A stretch of DNA of 64,000 bases from Henriciella sp. (GTDB lineage Bacteria > Pseudomonadota > Alphaproteobacteria > Caulobacterales > Hyphomonadaceae): NCBI GenBank assembly GCA_017642885.1, contig JAEPOM010000006.1, positions 100,008-164,007 on the forward strand. The letters run 5' to 3'. Positions within the stretch are counted from its first letter, which is position 1. Each line of letters begins with the position of its first letter. A program made the position numbers and the translations under genes. The notes below the pieces were generated by a model. It ran no database searches. It was given only the letters and a program-made list of their open reading frames with translations, and was not told where the DNA came from. This document shows positions 1 through 8,669 of this stretch, piece after piece.

Positions 1-483
1 GAGATCCTCTACTCCCGTATGCGCACGAATTGCTTCAGCCAGGGGCAGCGAAGTCAGAGGTCCAGTCGCGATGATCACACTATCCCAATCTTCAGGCGGC
101 AGACCAGCGATCTCTTCCCGCACGATGGTTATCATCGGGTGGGCTTCGAGCTGCGCCGTGACGGCCTCGGCAAAGCCTTCGCGATCGACTGCTAGCGCAC
201 TCCCGGCTGGAACCTGGTGTTTATCAGCGGTTGGTATGATTATGCCATTAGCGCGGCGCATTTCTTCATGCAGGACGCCCACCGCATTCAGTTCATGATC
301 GTCAGAGCGAAATGAGTTTGAGCAGACCAGTTCCGCGAGCTTGTCGGTCTGATGTGCATCCGTCCCTTTGACCCCGCGCATTTCGTGCAAAATGACAGGT
401 ACGCCCATATTCGCAGCTTGCCAGGCGGCTTCGGAGCCAGCCATGCCGCCGCCGATAATGTGGATAGGTTTGATCTCGCTCAT
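1..483 (-). CDS. trmFO: TrmFO, folate/FAD-dependent tRNA m5U54 methyltransferase (N-terminal part, cut by window edge)
   Basis: The protein uses methylenetetrahydrofolate and FAD to make ribothymidine at position 54 of tRNA in the cytoplasm. The first 161 codons are visible. They open with a Rossmann FAD-binding [10 protein letters not shown] motif about ten residues from the start and continue with [16 protein letters not shown] and IIATGPLTS, all typical of the TrmFO/Gid family. The ATG at 481-483 gives the usual short N-terminus before the dinucleotide-binding fold. The gene runs off the left edge, so its C-terminal two thirds are missing here. It is divergent from tldE, with about 83 bases between the starts. 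Identification is firm. Confidence 0.93.
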   Translation of the reverse strand, partial: MSEIKPIHIIGGGMAGSEAAWQAANMGVPVILHEMRGVKGTDAHQTDKLAELVCSNSFRSDDHELNAVGVLHEEMRRANGIIIPTADKHQVPAGSALAVDREGFAEAVTAQLEAHPMITIVREEIAGLPPEDWDSVIIATGPLTSLPLAEAIRAHTGVEDL

Positions 484-566
484 TTGGGCGATTTGCGTCT
501 GATCACCTGCGACGTCAAGCGCAAGGGCGCAGACTGGGGGTAGGCAATCCGAAAGGCGCTCTCTAA

Positions 567-1922
567 ATGAGGCGCATGACGACTGATCAACTATCCCCCG
601 AATCGATCCTTTCCAATCTGCTCGAGACCTGCAGCAAGGCCGGTGCGACTGGCGCTGATGTGTCCTATGGTCGTTCAGACGGCGTCAGCGTCGATGTAAG
701 GGAAGGCAAGCTGGAGGGCATTGAACGCTCCGAAGCGCAAGGCGTTTCTCTGCGTTGCATGTTTGGTCAGAGACAAGCCTCCGTTTCTGGCTCGGACGTA
801 TCCGAAGCCGGCCTGATCGCGCTCGCGGAACGCTGCGTTGCGATGGCGAAAGTCGTCCCCGAAGATCCGTATTGCGGTCTCGCCCCAGTAGAAGACCTCG
901 CTAAGGATCTTCCTGATCTTGATGTCTCAGGCGATGGCGAAATTCCAACGGATACCTTGGAACGCGACGCAATTGCGGCCGAAGCCGCCGCACTCGCAGT
1001 TCCAGGCGTTCAACAAGTATCGGGTTGCGGCAATGGCTGGAGCACCAGCGAACGCTGGGTGGCCACTTCAAATGGGTTCTCTTCCTATCGGTTGAGTGGA
1101 TCGACCGGTCTTGGACTGGCCGCCGTGGCCGAGAAAGATGGTGCGATGGAGCGCGATTATGAAAGTCGTTCTGTCAGACGTCTGGAAGACCGACCCTCGG
1201 CGGAAGAGATCGGACGCATTGCCGGGGAACGCACTGTCGCGCGTCTGGGCTCGCGTAAAGTCAAAACACAGACCGGTACGGTCATTTATGATCGCCGTGT
1301 CGCTGGCAGCCTTATTGGCGCGTACCTATCCGCAATTAGCGGACCGAGCGTCGCGCGCGGAGTGTCCTTCCTGAAAGACTCTCTGGGAAAGCAAGTGTTC
1401 GCTTCCGGTGTGAACCTCATCGATGACCCGCTCAGAAGGCGTGGAATGGGCAGCCGGGTGCATGACGGCGAAGGTCGCGCCGTATCCAGAGCGAAACTGG
1501 TTGAAAATGGCGTCCTCACACGCTGGTTGTTGAACGGCTCTTCGGCCAAGCAGCTGGGTGTGGCACCGAACGGATATGCTAGCGGCGGTTTTGGATCAAC
1601 GCCGGGCGTAGGCGTCTCCAACGCCTATATCGAAGCGGGCTCACAAACTCCTGAAGAGATGATGCGAAGCTCAGGCGAGGGCCTTCTGGTCACCGACATG
1701 TTCGGGCCGTCAATCAATCCAAACACGGGCGATTACTCTGTCGGCGTCGCGGGTTTTTGGTTCGAAGGCGGTGAGATCCAGTATCCCGTCTCCGAGGTGA
1801 CCATCGCTGGGGATCTACCCGGCATGTTCGCTCGCTTGGCGCCTGCGTCCGATCTGGAGTTTCGAGGGTCTCGAGATGCGCCATCGCTTTTGATTGAGGG
1901 TATGTCGATTGCCGGTGAGTGA
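567..1922 (+). CDS. pmbA: TldE/PmbA, metalloprotease partner subunit
   Basis: This is the TldE (PmbA) subunit of the heterodimeric TldD/TldE protease, which in enterobacteria matures microcin B17 and degrades the CcdA antitoxin. The 451-residue product has the family layout, with the C-terminal glycine-rich region ([15 protein letters not shown], then a run ending in the last 60 residues) and no HExxxH zinc motif, as expected for the E subunit. The catalytic partner TldD lies at 59868-61271, so both halves are in this window but are not adjacent. The start may be the ATG at 567 (AAGG about 11 bases upstream) or the ATG at 576 (MTTDQ). The 3' end overlaps the next gene by 8 bases, which suggests translational coupling. 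Confidence 0.92.
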   Translation: MRRMTTDQLSPESILSNLLETCSKAGATGADVSYGRSDGVSVDVREGKLEGIERSEAQGVSLRCMFGQRQASVSGSDVSEAGLIALAERCVAMAKVVPEDPYCGLAPVEDLAKDLPDLDVSGDGEIPTDTLERDAIAAEAAALAVPGVQQVSGCGNGWSTSERWVATSNGFSSYRLSGSTGLGLAAVAEKDGAMERDYESRSVRRLEDRPSAEEIGRIAGERTVARLGSRKVKTQTGTVIYDRRVAGSLIGAYLSAISGPSVARGVSFLKDSLGKQVFASGVNLIDDPLRRRGMGSRVHDGEGRAVSRAKLVENGVLTRWLLNGSSAKQLGVAPNGYASGGFGSTPGVGVSNAYIEAGSQTPEEMMRSSGEGLLVTDMFGPSINPNTGDYSVGVAGFWFEGGEIQYPVSEVTIAGDLPGMFARLAPASDLEFRGSRDAPSLLIEGMSIAGE

Positions 1923-3024
1923 TCTCGACCGAGAAGATCTTGAGATATTGAGATCAGTAGCCCGTGAAGCGGCCGAACTCGCTGTCGATTATTTTGAACG
2001 TTCTGACGTTCGGTTCTGGGATAAGTCGAAAGGTAACCCTGTGACCGAGGCCGATCTTGCGGTCAACAATCTGATCCAGGAACGATTGATGAGCGCCCGC
2101 CCGGATTATGGCTGGCTCTCCGAAGAAACGGCTATCAACAATGATACGCGCACCGCAAAGCGTGTCTGGATCGTGGACCCGATTGATGGAACCCGCGCAT
2201 TCATGCGTCAGGAGCCATATTGGTGCATCGGGCTCGGTGTCCTTGACGAGGGTCTTCCGCGCGCCGCAGTGGTCCGTGCACCTATGCTTGGTGAAACCTA
2301 TTCGGCCCTACGTGGCGGTGGCGCCTGGCTCAACGGCAAGCCCATCGAGGTGACAGATTGCGCTCAGGAAAGTGGCTGCAGCATCATCACCAATGAAGGC
2401 ATGCTGACTCATCCAGCCTGGCCCGTCCCGTGGCCTGCTGTCGATCTCGTTCGTCCCAAACCTAACGCGACGCTTATCCGCATGTGTTGGGTGGCCGCCG
2501 GAAAGGCAGATGCAGCGCTCACTCTTTGGCGCAAATCCGACTGGGATCTGGCTGCGGGAACGCTGATCGTAGAGGAGGCAGGTGGCGTCGCGACAACCCA
2601 CCTTGGTGAACCCTACCTTTTCAATCGGGGCGAACCTGCACAAAGAAGTCTGTTGGCGGCTGGAAAGGCCCTGCATTCCCTGTTATCAGCGCGAGTCAAA
2701 GGCGTCAGACTGCCAGATCCAAACTGGACCGTGCGCCCTTATGATCAGACACAGACGACGGAGCGCCAGGCCATGGGCGAAACTGCTACTTCAAAACAAC
2801 TCCTTCACCTCGTCATTGGAGGTGAACTGAAAGACGTCACCGACGTGCAGTTCGAAGACCTTTCAAAAATCGACTTTGTTGGGGCCTTTGCCAGCTACAA
2901 AGAAGCGTATGATGCCTGGAAAGGCGCGGCGCAAAGAACGGTAGACAGCGCGGAGACGCGTTACTTCATTCTGCATGCGCACAAGCTGCTCGATCCAGAG
3001 ACAGGTGATCATCATCACATCTAG
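1915..3024 (+). CDS. cysQ: Inositol monophosphatase-family (CysQ-like) phosphatase fused to DUF4170
   Basis: Residues 1 to about 270 are a lithium-sensitive phosphatase of the IMPase/CysQ family. Metal-binding motifs are visible: WLSEET at 67-72, DPIDGT at 88-93 and WDLAAGT at 210-216. The likely substrate is 3'-phosphoadenosine 5'-phosphate or an inositol phosphate; sequence alone does not decide. Residues about 290-369 form a complete DUF4170 domain (LHLVIGGEL, DFVGAF, AYDAWK, RYFILHAH), which I know mainly as a separate small alphaproteobacterial protein of unknown role. No stop separates the two. I chose the GTG at 1915 because it is the start nearest the conserved N-terminus. An in-frame TTG lies 21 bases upstream. 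The natural GDHHHI tail is not a tag. Confidence 0.88.
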   Translation: MSDLDREDLEILRSVAREAAELAVDYFERSDVRFWDKSKGNPVTEADLAVNNLIQERLMSARPDYGWLSEETAINNDTRTAKRVWIVDPIDGTRAFMRQEPYWCIGLGVLDEGLPRAAVVRAPMLGETYSALRGGGAWLNGKPIEVTDCAQESGCSIITNEGMLTHPAWPVPWPAVDLVRPKPNATLIRMCWVAAGKADAALTLWRKSDWDLAAGTLIVEEAGGVATTHLGEPYLFNRGEPAQRSLLAAGKALHSLLSARVKGVRLPDPNWTVRPYDQTQTTERQAMGETATSKQLLHLVIGGELKDVTDVQFEDLSKIDFVGAFASYKEAYDAWKGAAQRTVDSAETRYFILHAHKLLDPETGDHHHI

Positions 3025-4831
3025 TCCCGCCAAAGAACGCAACAGGCGGTCTTTGGCCCGATTATTGGGCAAACATTTCTGGCCGCATCGCAACTGGTTC
3101 ATTGCTGGAACCCTGTTTGCTGTTTTGACGTCAATCTGCGCTGTCGGATATGGCGCTGTATTGGGATATGTCGGTAATTCTATCCAATGTCAGATTGAAG
3201 GTGGCACCGGAGACGCCTGCGATTCGGTGCAGACGATCGCGCAAAGCGTCGGCCTGACCGCATCAAGCGGCTGGATCTGGTTCGGGATCTACGCCATCAT
3301 CGCGCTGACCGCCGTTCGGGCGATATCCATGTATGCGATGAATATGCTGAACAATACCGGCGTACAGCGCGGTCTGGTATCCATTCAAAGCGTTCAGTTC
3401 GATGCGCTCACGGATGGCGATTATGCCCGTGTGGCGGGGGATAATTCCGGAGGATTTGTCTCTCGTTTCATCAACGATGTGACCGCGATCCGAGATGCAG
3501 CTCTCCGATTTGCGAATAACTTCACGAAAAGCCTCGTAACGATTATCGGCGTGCTTGTGGTGCTGTTGATCGTCGACTGGCAATTGGCAGTCATCATCCT
3601 GGTCGTTTACCCGCTTGCGCTAGGACCGGTAATTGCGCTTGGGAACTCCATTCGCGCGCGTTCCAAGAAAGCGCAGCATCAGATCGGCGAAGTCACGGCG
3701 TTGGTATCGGAAGGTCTGCAATCTGCGCGGGTCGTAAAGGCCTACGGGTTGGAGGGATACCAGAAGGAGCGCGGTAAGAACGGTTTTGCCGAGCGATCCC
3801 GGCTTTTTCTCCGCGTGCTGTCGCAACGTGCCGCTGTCGATCCGGTGCTAGAAGTCGTTGGCGGGATTGCGATCGCCGCTCTGCTTGGTTTTGTGTCCTT
3901 CCGAATCGCCGAAGGCACCAACACGCTCGGGGATTTGCTCGCAATCATCGCTCTAATCGGCGTTGCGTCACCTGAAGTGCGTGCACTCGGATCCATTACA
4001 GCGGTGGCTCAAGAAGGCGCGGCCGCAGCGGACCGGGTCTATGAGATCATAGACGCCCCGGCGACCGTGACAGACAAGCCAGAAGCGCAAAAAATCGCCA
4101 ATGCCAACGGCGAGATAGCGTTTGAAGATGTGCATTTTTCCTATCCGGACGGAACCGAAGCACTCAAGGGATTGAGTTTTGCGACCCGACCCGGAGAAAC
4201 AGTCGCGATAGTCGGGCCAAGTGGTGCTGGAAAGTCCACCATCTTCAATTTGATCCTCAGGCTTTATGACGCAACGACGGGAAGCGTGAAGGTCGATGGG
4301 CTTGATGTTCGCGAATTGGATTCGAATTCCCTGCGCGGGGCGACAGCGCTCGTATCGCAGGATACCGCCTTGTTCGACGATACGATTGCTTCAAATATCG
4401 CTTTAGGGCGCTTGGGCGCCGATGCTTCCGAGATCGAAGCCGCCGCGCGTGCGGCTAACGCGAACGATTTCATCCTGGAGTTGCCTGATGGTTACGCGTC
4501 ACAAGCAGGGGAGATGGGGCGCAACCTGTCTGGAGGTCAAAGGCAGCGCGTCGCGCTGGCCCGCGCCATCCTGCGCGATGCGCCTATTCTGATGCTGGAC
4601 GAAGCCACTTCGGCGCTGGATGCGGAAAGCGAGGCCAAGGTTCAGGCTGCACTCGCGGAATTCGCCGTGAACCGGACAACTCTCATCATCGCGCACCGAC
4701 TATCAACCGTTCGCGCGGCCGATCGCATCATCGTCGTCGACGATGGTCGCGTTGTTGAAACGGGTCCGCATGATGAGTTGATGGAGCGGAACGGCGTCTA
4801 CCGGAAACTGGTAGAGTTGCAGCTCAGCTAG
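3005..4831 (+). CDS. ABC exporter, fused membrane and ATPase domains, MsbA-like
   Basis: The protein is a half-transporter that works as a homodimer in the inner membrane. About 330 residues of six-helix membrane domain come first, followed by the ATPase. Walker A GPSGAGKST is near residue 403, the LSGGQRQR signature near 507, Walker B ILMLDEATSALD near 530 and the H-loop histidine (IIAHRLST) near 561. Its place right after the cysQ fusion and tldE recalls alphaproteobacterial loci that also hold lipid A genes, so lipid A or phospholipid flipping is a reasonable guess, but the substrate is unproven. The GTG at 3005 is preceded by a GAG-rich site. An ATG at 2975 would add ten residues inside the upstream gene. 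The stop TAG shares CTAG with the convergent gene's stop. Confidence 0.9.
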   Translation: MIIITSSPAKERNRRSLARLLGKHFWPHRNWFIAGTLFAVLTSICAVGYGAVLGYVGNSIQCQIEGGTGDACDSVQTIAQSVGLTASSGWIWFGIYAIIALTAVRAISMYAMNMLNNTGVQRGLVSIQSVQFDALTDGDYARVAGDNSGGFVSRFINDVTAIRDAALRFANNFTKSLVTIIGVLVVLLIVDWQLAVIILVVYPLALGPVIALGNSIRARSKKAQHQIGEVTALVSEGLQSARVVKAYGLEGYQKERGKNGFAERSRLFLRVLSQRAAVDPVLEVVGGIAIAALLGFVSFRIAEGTNTLGDLLAIIALIGVASPEVRALGSITAVAQEGAAAADRVYEIIDAPATVTDKPEAQKIANANGEIAFEDVHFSYPDGTEALKGLSFATRPGETVAIVGPSGAGKSTIFNLILRLYDATTGSVKVDGLDVRELDSNSLRGATALVSQDTALFDDTIASNIALGRLGADASEIEAAARAANANDFILELPDGYASQAGEMGRNLSGGQRQRVALARAILRDAPILMLDEATSALDAESEAKVQAALAEFAVNRTTLIIAHRLSTVRAADRIIVVDDGRVVETGPHDELMERNGVYRKLVELQLS

Positions 4832-5499
4832 ACGCCAGCCAGCGGGCGCTCCTGCGGAACTTGAGAAGCTGCGCTCTTTAGGAATCGGGCGAGTTTTTCA
4901 GAACTTTCCGCCCCTTGCACCGCGAGCTGCCGCATCGCGATAAAGGTTGGCACACCCGAAACGCCCATTTGTCGGAACAGATTCTGTTCGCCTTTAACAG
5001 TATCGACATCCGCATCGCTGGCGAGCAGGTCTGAGACGATGTTTGGGTCGAGACCAATCTCAGACGCAATCGTCACCAGGACTTCATGATCGCCAATATC
5101 CAGACCTTTGGAGAAATACGCATCAAAGAGCGCTTCCTTAGCGTCCATGCCGCGCGACTGGCCTTGCGCCCAATGCACCAGACGGTGCGCGTTAAAGCTA
5201 TTGGGTCGCCAAGAGATCTTCTCGAAATCGAACGGAATGCCTTCTTCCTGGCCGTATTGAATGAGGGCATCGCGCATCGAATTTGTGCGGTCCCGGTTTT
5301 GATCCGATCCAAATCGCGCTTTCATATAGGCCTTGTAGTCTGTACCGCCGGGGGGGATGGACGGATCCAACTCAAACGGGCGAAACAGAATTTCGACGTC
5401 AAGATCAGGCTCTAGATCCATAGCTCCTTTGAGGCGGCGCAATCCGACCCAACACCAGGGGCAAACCAGATCAGAAACCATTTCGATATGTAGCGTCAT
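4828..5499 (-). CDS. DsbA/FrnE-family thioredoxin-fold oxidoreductase
   Basis: This 223-residue cytoplasmic thioredoxin-fold protein has a CPWC active site at residues 13-16 and the FrnE-type sequence that follows (FRPFELDPSIPPGG). The cis-proline loop is GVSGVPTFI. No signal peptide is present, so it is unlikely to be a periplasmic disulfide oxidase. FrnE-like proteins are thought to act in polyketide biosynthesis or in oxidative-stress protection. It overlaps the upstream DUF2237 gene by four bases (ATGA), and that gene overlaps the desaturase in the same way, so the three are probably one transcript. Confidence 0.88.
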   Translation of the reverse strand: MTLHIEMVSDLVCPWCWVGLRRLKGAMDLEPDLDVEILFRPFELDPSIPPGGTDYKAYMKARFGSDQNRDRTNSMRDALIQYGQEEGIPFDFEKISWRPNSFNAHRLVHWAQGQSRGMDAKEALFDAYFSKGLDIGDHEVLVTIASEIGLDPNIVSDLLASDADVDTVKGEQNLFRQMGVSGVPTFIAMRQLAVQGAESSEKLARFLKSAASQVPQERPLAGV

Positions 5500-5885
5500 G
5501 GGATAGATCCTTTTTCCGCGTGGGCTTTGAGGTGCGCCAGATCCACAATGGAAAGCGTCTTGTAATGTGTTGCGCTCAGGTCAACCGGCGGCGCGACGCC
5601 CATTTGTCGAGCTTCTTCCCATCTCGATGCGCAAAGACACCATTTGTCACCCGGCTTGAGGCCGGGAAACTGAAATTCGGGTCGGGGTGTGATCAAATCA
5701 TTCCCGCGATTGAAGCTGTATTGAAGGAACTCGGCTGTGACGGTCACGCAGACAGTGTGCATCCCGTGATCCATCGGCCCGGTATTGCAGCAACCGTCAC
5801 GGAAGAAGCCCGTCAAAGGCGATTGACTACATGACGCGAGTTCATTCCCCAGCACGTTCTTCGCTGTTTTGACAACATTAGTCAT
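5496..5885 (-). CDS. DUF2237 family protein
   Basis: This 129-residue protein matches the DUF2237 family: NVLGNELASCS, TGFFRDGCC, the long middle block ending TPRPEFQFPGL, then GDKWCLCASRWEEA and a C-terminal VDLSATH. Its function is unknown. Several conserved cysteines (GCC and CLC) suggest metal or redox chemistry, which is inference. The ATG at 5885 overlaps the desaturase stop as ATGA and gives the family's normal N-terminus. An upstream in-frame extension would lie wholly inside the desaturase gene. Confidence 0.85.
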   Translation of the reverse strand: MTNVVKTAKNVLGNELASCSQSPLTGFFRDGCCNTGPMDHGMHTVCVTVTAEFLQYSFNRGNDLITPRPEFQFPGLKPGDKWCLCASRWEEARQMGVAPPVDLSATHYKTLSIVDLAHLKAHAEKGSIP

Positions 5886-6838
5886 GTCGCAGGAACGCTT
5901 TGAGGCTTGTTCGCTGCAGACCGTAGAACGCCCCAATATCCGCGCTGGACCTCCATTTGGGCCGTTACGCCTTTCTGATCCAACATCCGGTGAGCTTCGG
6001 CCAGGCGATAGAAGGGAAGGTGCATGAACATATGATGCTCACAATGATAGTTCACCCAGTAAGGGGCTATGAACACTCGTTCGAGCAGGCTCGCTCGCGT
6101 GGTGCGCGCATGCCGCATCGGATCATCATGATCTGGAACGACCGCATGCTCGGCTATGTTGCGAAGCCGCGTGATCATCATGTTCCAAGTCGCCATGGGC
6201 AAGATCCAGAGGACAAAGAACGCCCACCAATGCCCCAGGAGCGTCAGAATCGCCAATATGGCTGCATTCGTAACCAGAAACGGGATAACCGCCTCTCGCG
6301 CGTTCTGAGAGCGGTTTTCAGCGCCTTTTTTATTGCGAATGCCTATGCCCAGCGCATTCGATAACTGATTGACGCGCTGCTTGTAAAAAGTCTGCCCGGT
6401 TAAATCGCGAATGATCTTGCGACGAAGCGAGGATGTAGTGATCGGGAAGGGCGCCGATAGTATGAGATCCGGATCTTCCGGCTGTTGCGCGAATTTATGG
6501 TGTTGCAGGTGATACGGACGATATGCTTTCAGACTGCCCCCAATCGGGGCGCCCGAAAGCCAGTGTCCAAAGAAATGATTCAGCGTTTTATTCTGAGAAA
6601 GGCCGCCATGGGCAGCCTCATGCATTAGAACGGCCAGTCCGAGCTGCCGCGCGCCAATAACTGGAACGGCGAGTATGATCAGCCACGGTTGCCAGATCGC
6701 CGCCGCCATAGCGAGGCCGATCACGACCCAGGCGTGGACAACCATTCCAAGCCCCAAAAGGTCTGATCGACGGGACACATGGTCCCATTCTTCTCGGCTG
6801 AACAGATCAAGCGGGCGGATTCGTTTCGCAGCGGCCAT
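5882..6838 (-). CDS. Membrane fatty acid desaturase / hydroxylase family protein
   Basis: The protein is an integral-membrane di-iron enzyme that should act on lipid acyl chains or related hydrophobic substrates. All three histidine boxes are present: HEAAHGG, HLQHHKF and HCEHHMF, separated by hydrophobic membrane segments. At about 318 residues it has normal length for the FA_desaturase family. The ATG at 6838 (MAAAKRIRP) is preferred. A TTG at 6874 would add twelve residues and is possible. The gene follows ubiA by a few bases to a few dozen bases and overlaps DUF2237, so it is likely part of a ubiA-desaturase-DUF2237-dsbA run. The exact substrate cannot be told. Confidence 0.85.
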   Translation of the reverse strand: MAAAKRIRPLDLFSREEWDHVSRRSDLLGLGMVVHAWVVIGLAMAAAIWQPWLIILAVPVIGARQLGLAVLMHEAAHGGLSQNKTLNHFFGHWLSGAPIGGSLKAYRPYHLQHHKFAQQPEDPDLILSAPFPITTSSLRRKIIRDLTGQTFYKQRVNQLSNALGIGIRNKKGAENRSQNAREAVIPFLVTNAAILAILTLLGHWWAFFVLWILPMATWNMMITRLRNIAEHAVVPDHDDPMRHARTTRASLLERVFIAPYWVNYHCEHHMFMHLPFYRLAEAHRMLDQKGVTAQMEVQRGYWGVLRSAANKPQSVPAT

Positions 6839-6881
6839 ATCTCGATAATACAGCCTTTTCCTAAGGGCAGACAAGCATGTC

Positions 6882-7823
6882 CTAGAGCAATGCCGCGATT
6901 GTCAGGCCGGCTAGGATGATTGCGCCGGCCCAGACATTCGACTTGAACATAGCAAGAGAGAATGCTTCGCGGTCTTTGGAGAGGGTCGACACCTGCCAAA
7001 TGCCATGCGCCAGGAAGGCGAGAGCCAGAAGCGCCCCAATACGACCGGCACCCGCAAAGTATGCTCCAAGGAAGATCAGCGCCGTCGCCGCCATGTGAAA
7101 GACGAAAATCCCGGTCAGAACCTTGTCTCCAAACAGTCGAGCGGTCGATTTCACGCCAACCAGTTCATCGTCATTTCGATCTTGCAGAGCATAAATCGTG
7201 TCATATGCGACGGTCCAGCAAACTAGACCGAGATAGAAGACCACAGTTGCGCCTGTGACGCTGGTCGCCGTCGCGGCCCCTACCAGAACGCCAAAATTGA
7301 ACGTGAAGCCTAGCCAGGCCTGTGGCCACCAGGTGATGCGCTTCATGTACGGATAGGCTGCGACCAGCGGTATCGCGAGCAGCGCGACTATTTTGGCATC
7401 AAACGGGAGGAAAGCCCATACGAAGAAGCCAACCGCGAGCTGCGCCCCGAGGAACACGTAAGCCTGGGATAAGGTCAAATCTCCTGCAGGAAGTGGCCTT
7501 TCTGCTGTTCGGGCGACTTCGGCATCCACATCGCGATCTCGAATATCGTTCCATGTGCAACCGGCGCCTCGCATCGCGATAGCACCAATGGCGAACAGGA
7601 TGATCCACACCAGATCCATCCATGCAAATCCACCCGGAACCCGCATGAGAGCGAGGCCAATCCAGCAAGGCAGCAGCAACAACCATATGCCGACTGGGCG
7701 ATCCCAGCGCGCAAGCGCCACATATGGACGACTCTCTTCTTGCAACTGACGCAACCAACCGGGCAGGGCGCTGTCTAGCGGAATGCCACGACGTTCGTCC
7801 TCGTGGGAATCAAACTCAGTCAT
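6882..7823 (-). CDS. ubiA: 4-hydroxybenzoate octaprenyltransferase
   Basis: UbiA attaches the polyprenyl tail to 4-hydroxybenzoate in ubiquinone synthesis at the inner membrane. The 313-residue protein has the ARWDRPVGIWLL entry, the first aspartate motif NDIRDRDVD, the second motif around YALQDRNDD, and about eight hydrophobic helices. ctaB, which belongs to the same superfamily, lies at 55.4-56.4 kb but is clearly distinct. The gene diverges from rsmE with about 74 bases between the starts. Confidence 0.93.
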   Translation of the reverse strand: MTEFDSHEDERRGIPLDSALPGWLRQLQEESRPYVALARWDRPVGIWLLLLPCWIGLALMRVPGGFAWMDLVWIILFAIGAIAMRGAGCTWNDIRDRDVDAEVARTAERPLPAGDLTLSQAYVFLGAQLAVGFFVWAFLPFDAKIVALLAIPLVAAYPYMKRITWWPQAWLGFTFNFGVLVGAATATSVTGATVVFYLGLVCWTVAYDTIYALQDRNDDELVGVKSTARLFGDKVLTGIFVFHMAATALIFLGAYFAGAGRIGALLALAFLAHGIWQVSTLSKDREAFSLAMFKSNVWAGAIILAGLTIAALL

Positions 7824-7897
7824 GCGCTCTCTATAGCGGTTTTTATTTGTCGCGCCATGACTTAACGCGGCAATCAGAGCGGCCTATAGACCGCTGG

Positions 7898-8650
7898 ATG
7901 AGCCATATCGCCCGCGTCTTCATAGAGCAGCCCCTTAGGCTGGATCACCCGGTTGTGCTGCCGGAAGGGCAGAGCAAGTACTTGCTGAGGGTCATGCGCC
8001 TAACAGACGGGGCCTTGGTCCGAGTTTTCAATGGCCAAGACGGCGAGTGGGCCTGCTCCCTTTCGGTTGATAGAAAAGTCGCCGTCCTCACTCCAACAAA
8101 GAACCTAAGGCCGCAGGAGAACGGCCCCGAGCTCACCCTGCTATTCGCGCCCGTCAAAAAAGCGCGGACCGACTTTATCGTTGAAAAGGCCACCGAACTC
8201 GGAGTGTCGGATATTCGGCCGATATTGACCGACTATACCCAAAGCCAACGCGTTCGAACCGATCGAATGCGCCTTTTGGCGATCGAAGCAGCAGAACAGA
8301 CCGAGCGAATGGATCTGCCAGATATTCAAGAAGCCCTGTCTCTGCCAAGGGCGCTCGCCGAATGGGATAAAACGATCCCACTTATCTTTTGCGACGAGGG
8401 TGGTCGATCTGCGCCACTGGCGGACTTTGCGAATCAACTCACCGGCAAAACCGCAGGCATATTGATTGGTCCAGAAGGCGGATTTTCACCAAAAGAGCGA
8501 GATATGCTCCACGCTCTCGATTTCGTGATCCCCATTACGCTGGGTCCGCGCATCCTTCGCGCAGAGACAGCGGTTGTGTCCGCGCTCACCCTTTGGCAAT
8601 CGTTGTTTGGAGATTGGCAAAAGGCACCCTATCTGCCTGAAGCAGAATAA
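7898..8650 (+). CDS. rsmE: RsmE, 16S rRNA (uracil-1498-N3)-methyltransferase
   Basis: RsmE is a SPOUT-class methyltransferase that modifies U1498 of 16S rRNA. The C-terminal trefoil knot is easy to see (ILIGPEGGFSPKE and LGPRILRAETA), after an N-terminal PUA-like domain with LLRVMR and VRVFNGQDGEW. The ATG at 7898 (MSHIARVF) gives 250 residues, the normal size. A longer reading frame extends upstream but would lie inside the ubiA region. Glutamate-cysteine ligase follows 19 bases downstream. Confidence 0.93.
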   Translation: MSHIARVFIEQPLRLDHPVVLPEGQSKYLLRVMRLTDGALVRVFNGQDGEWACSLSVDRKVAVLTPTKNLRPQENGPELTLLFAPVKKARTDFIVEKATELGVSDIRPILTDYTQSQRVRTDRMRLLAIEAAEQTERMDLPDIQEALSLPRALAEWDKTIPLIFCDEGGRSAPLADFANQLTGKTAGILIGPEGGFSPKERDMLHALDFVIPITLGPRILRAETAVVSALTLWQSLFGDWQKAPYLPEAE

Positions 8651-8669
8651 GTGCCGGGAGGGCAGGGGC

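Noticed and set aside
3004..3021. GDHHHI end of the CysQ fusion as an engineered tag
   Set aside because: There are only three histidines and the next gene overlaps in frame order; it is natural sequence.
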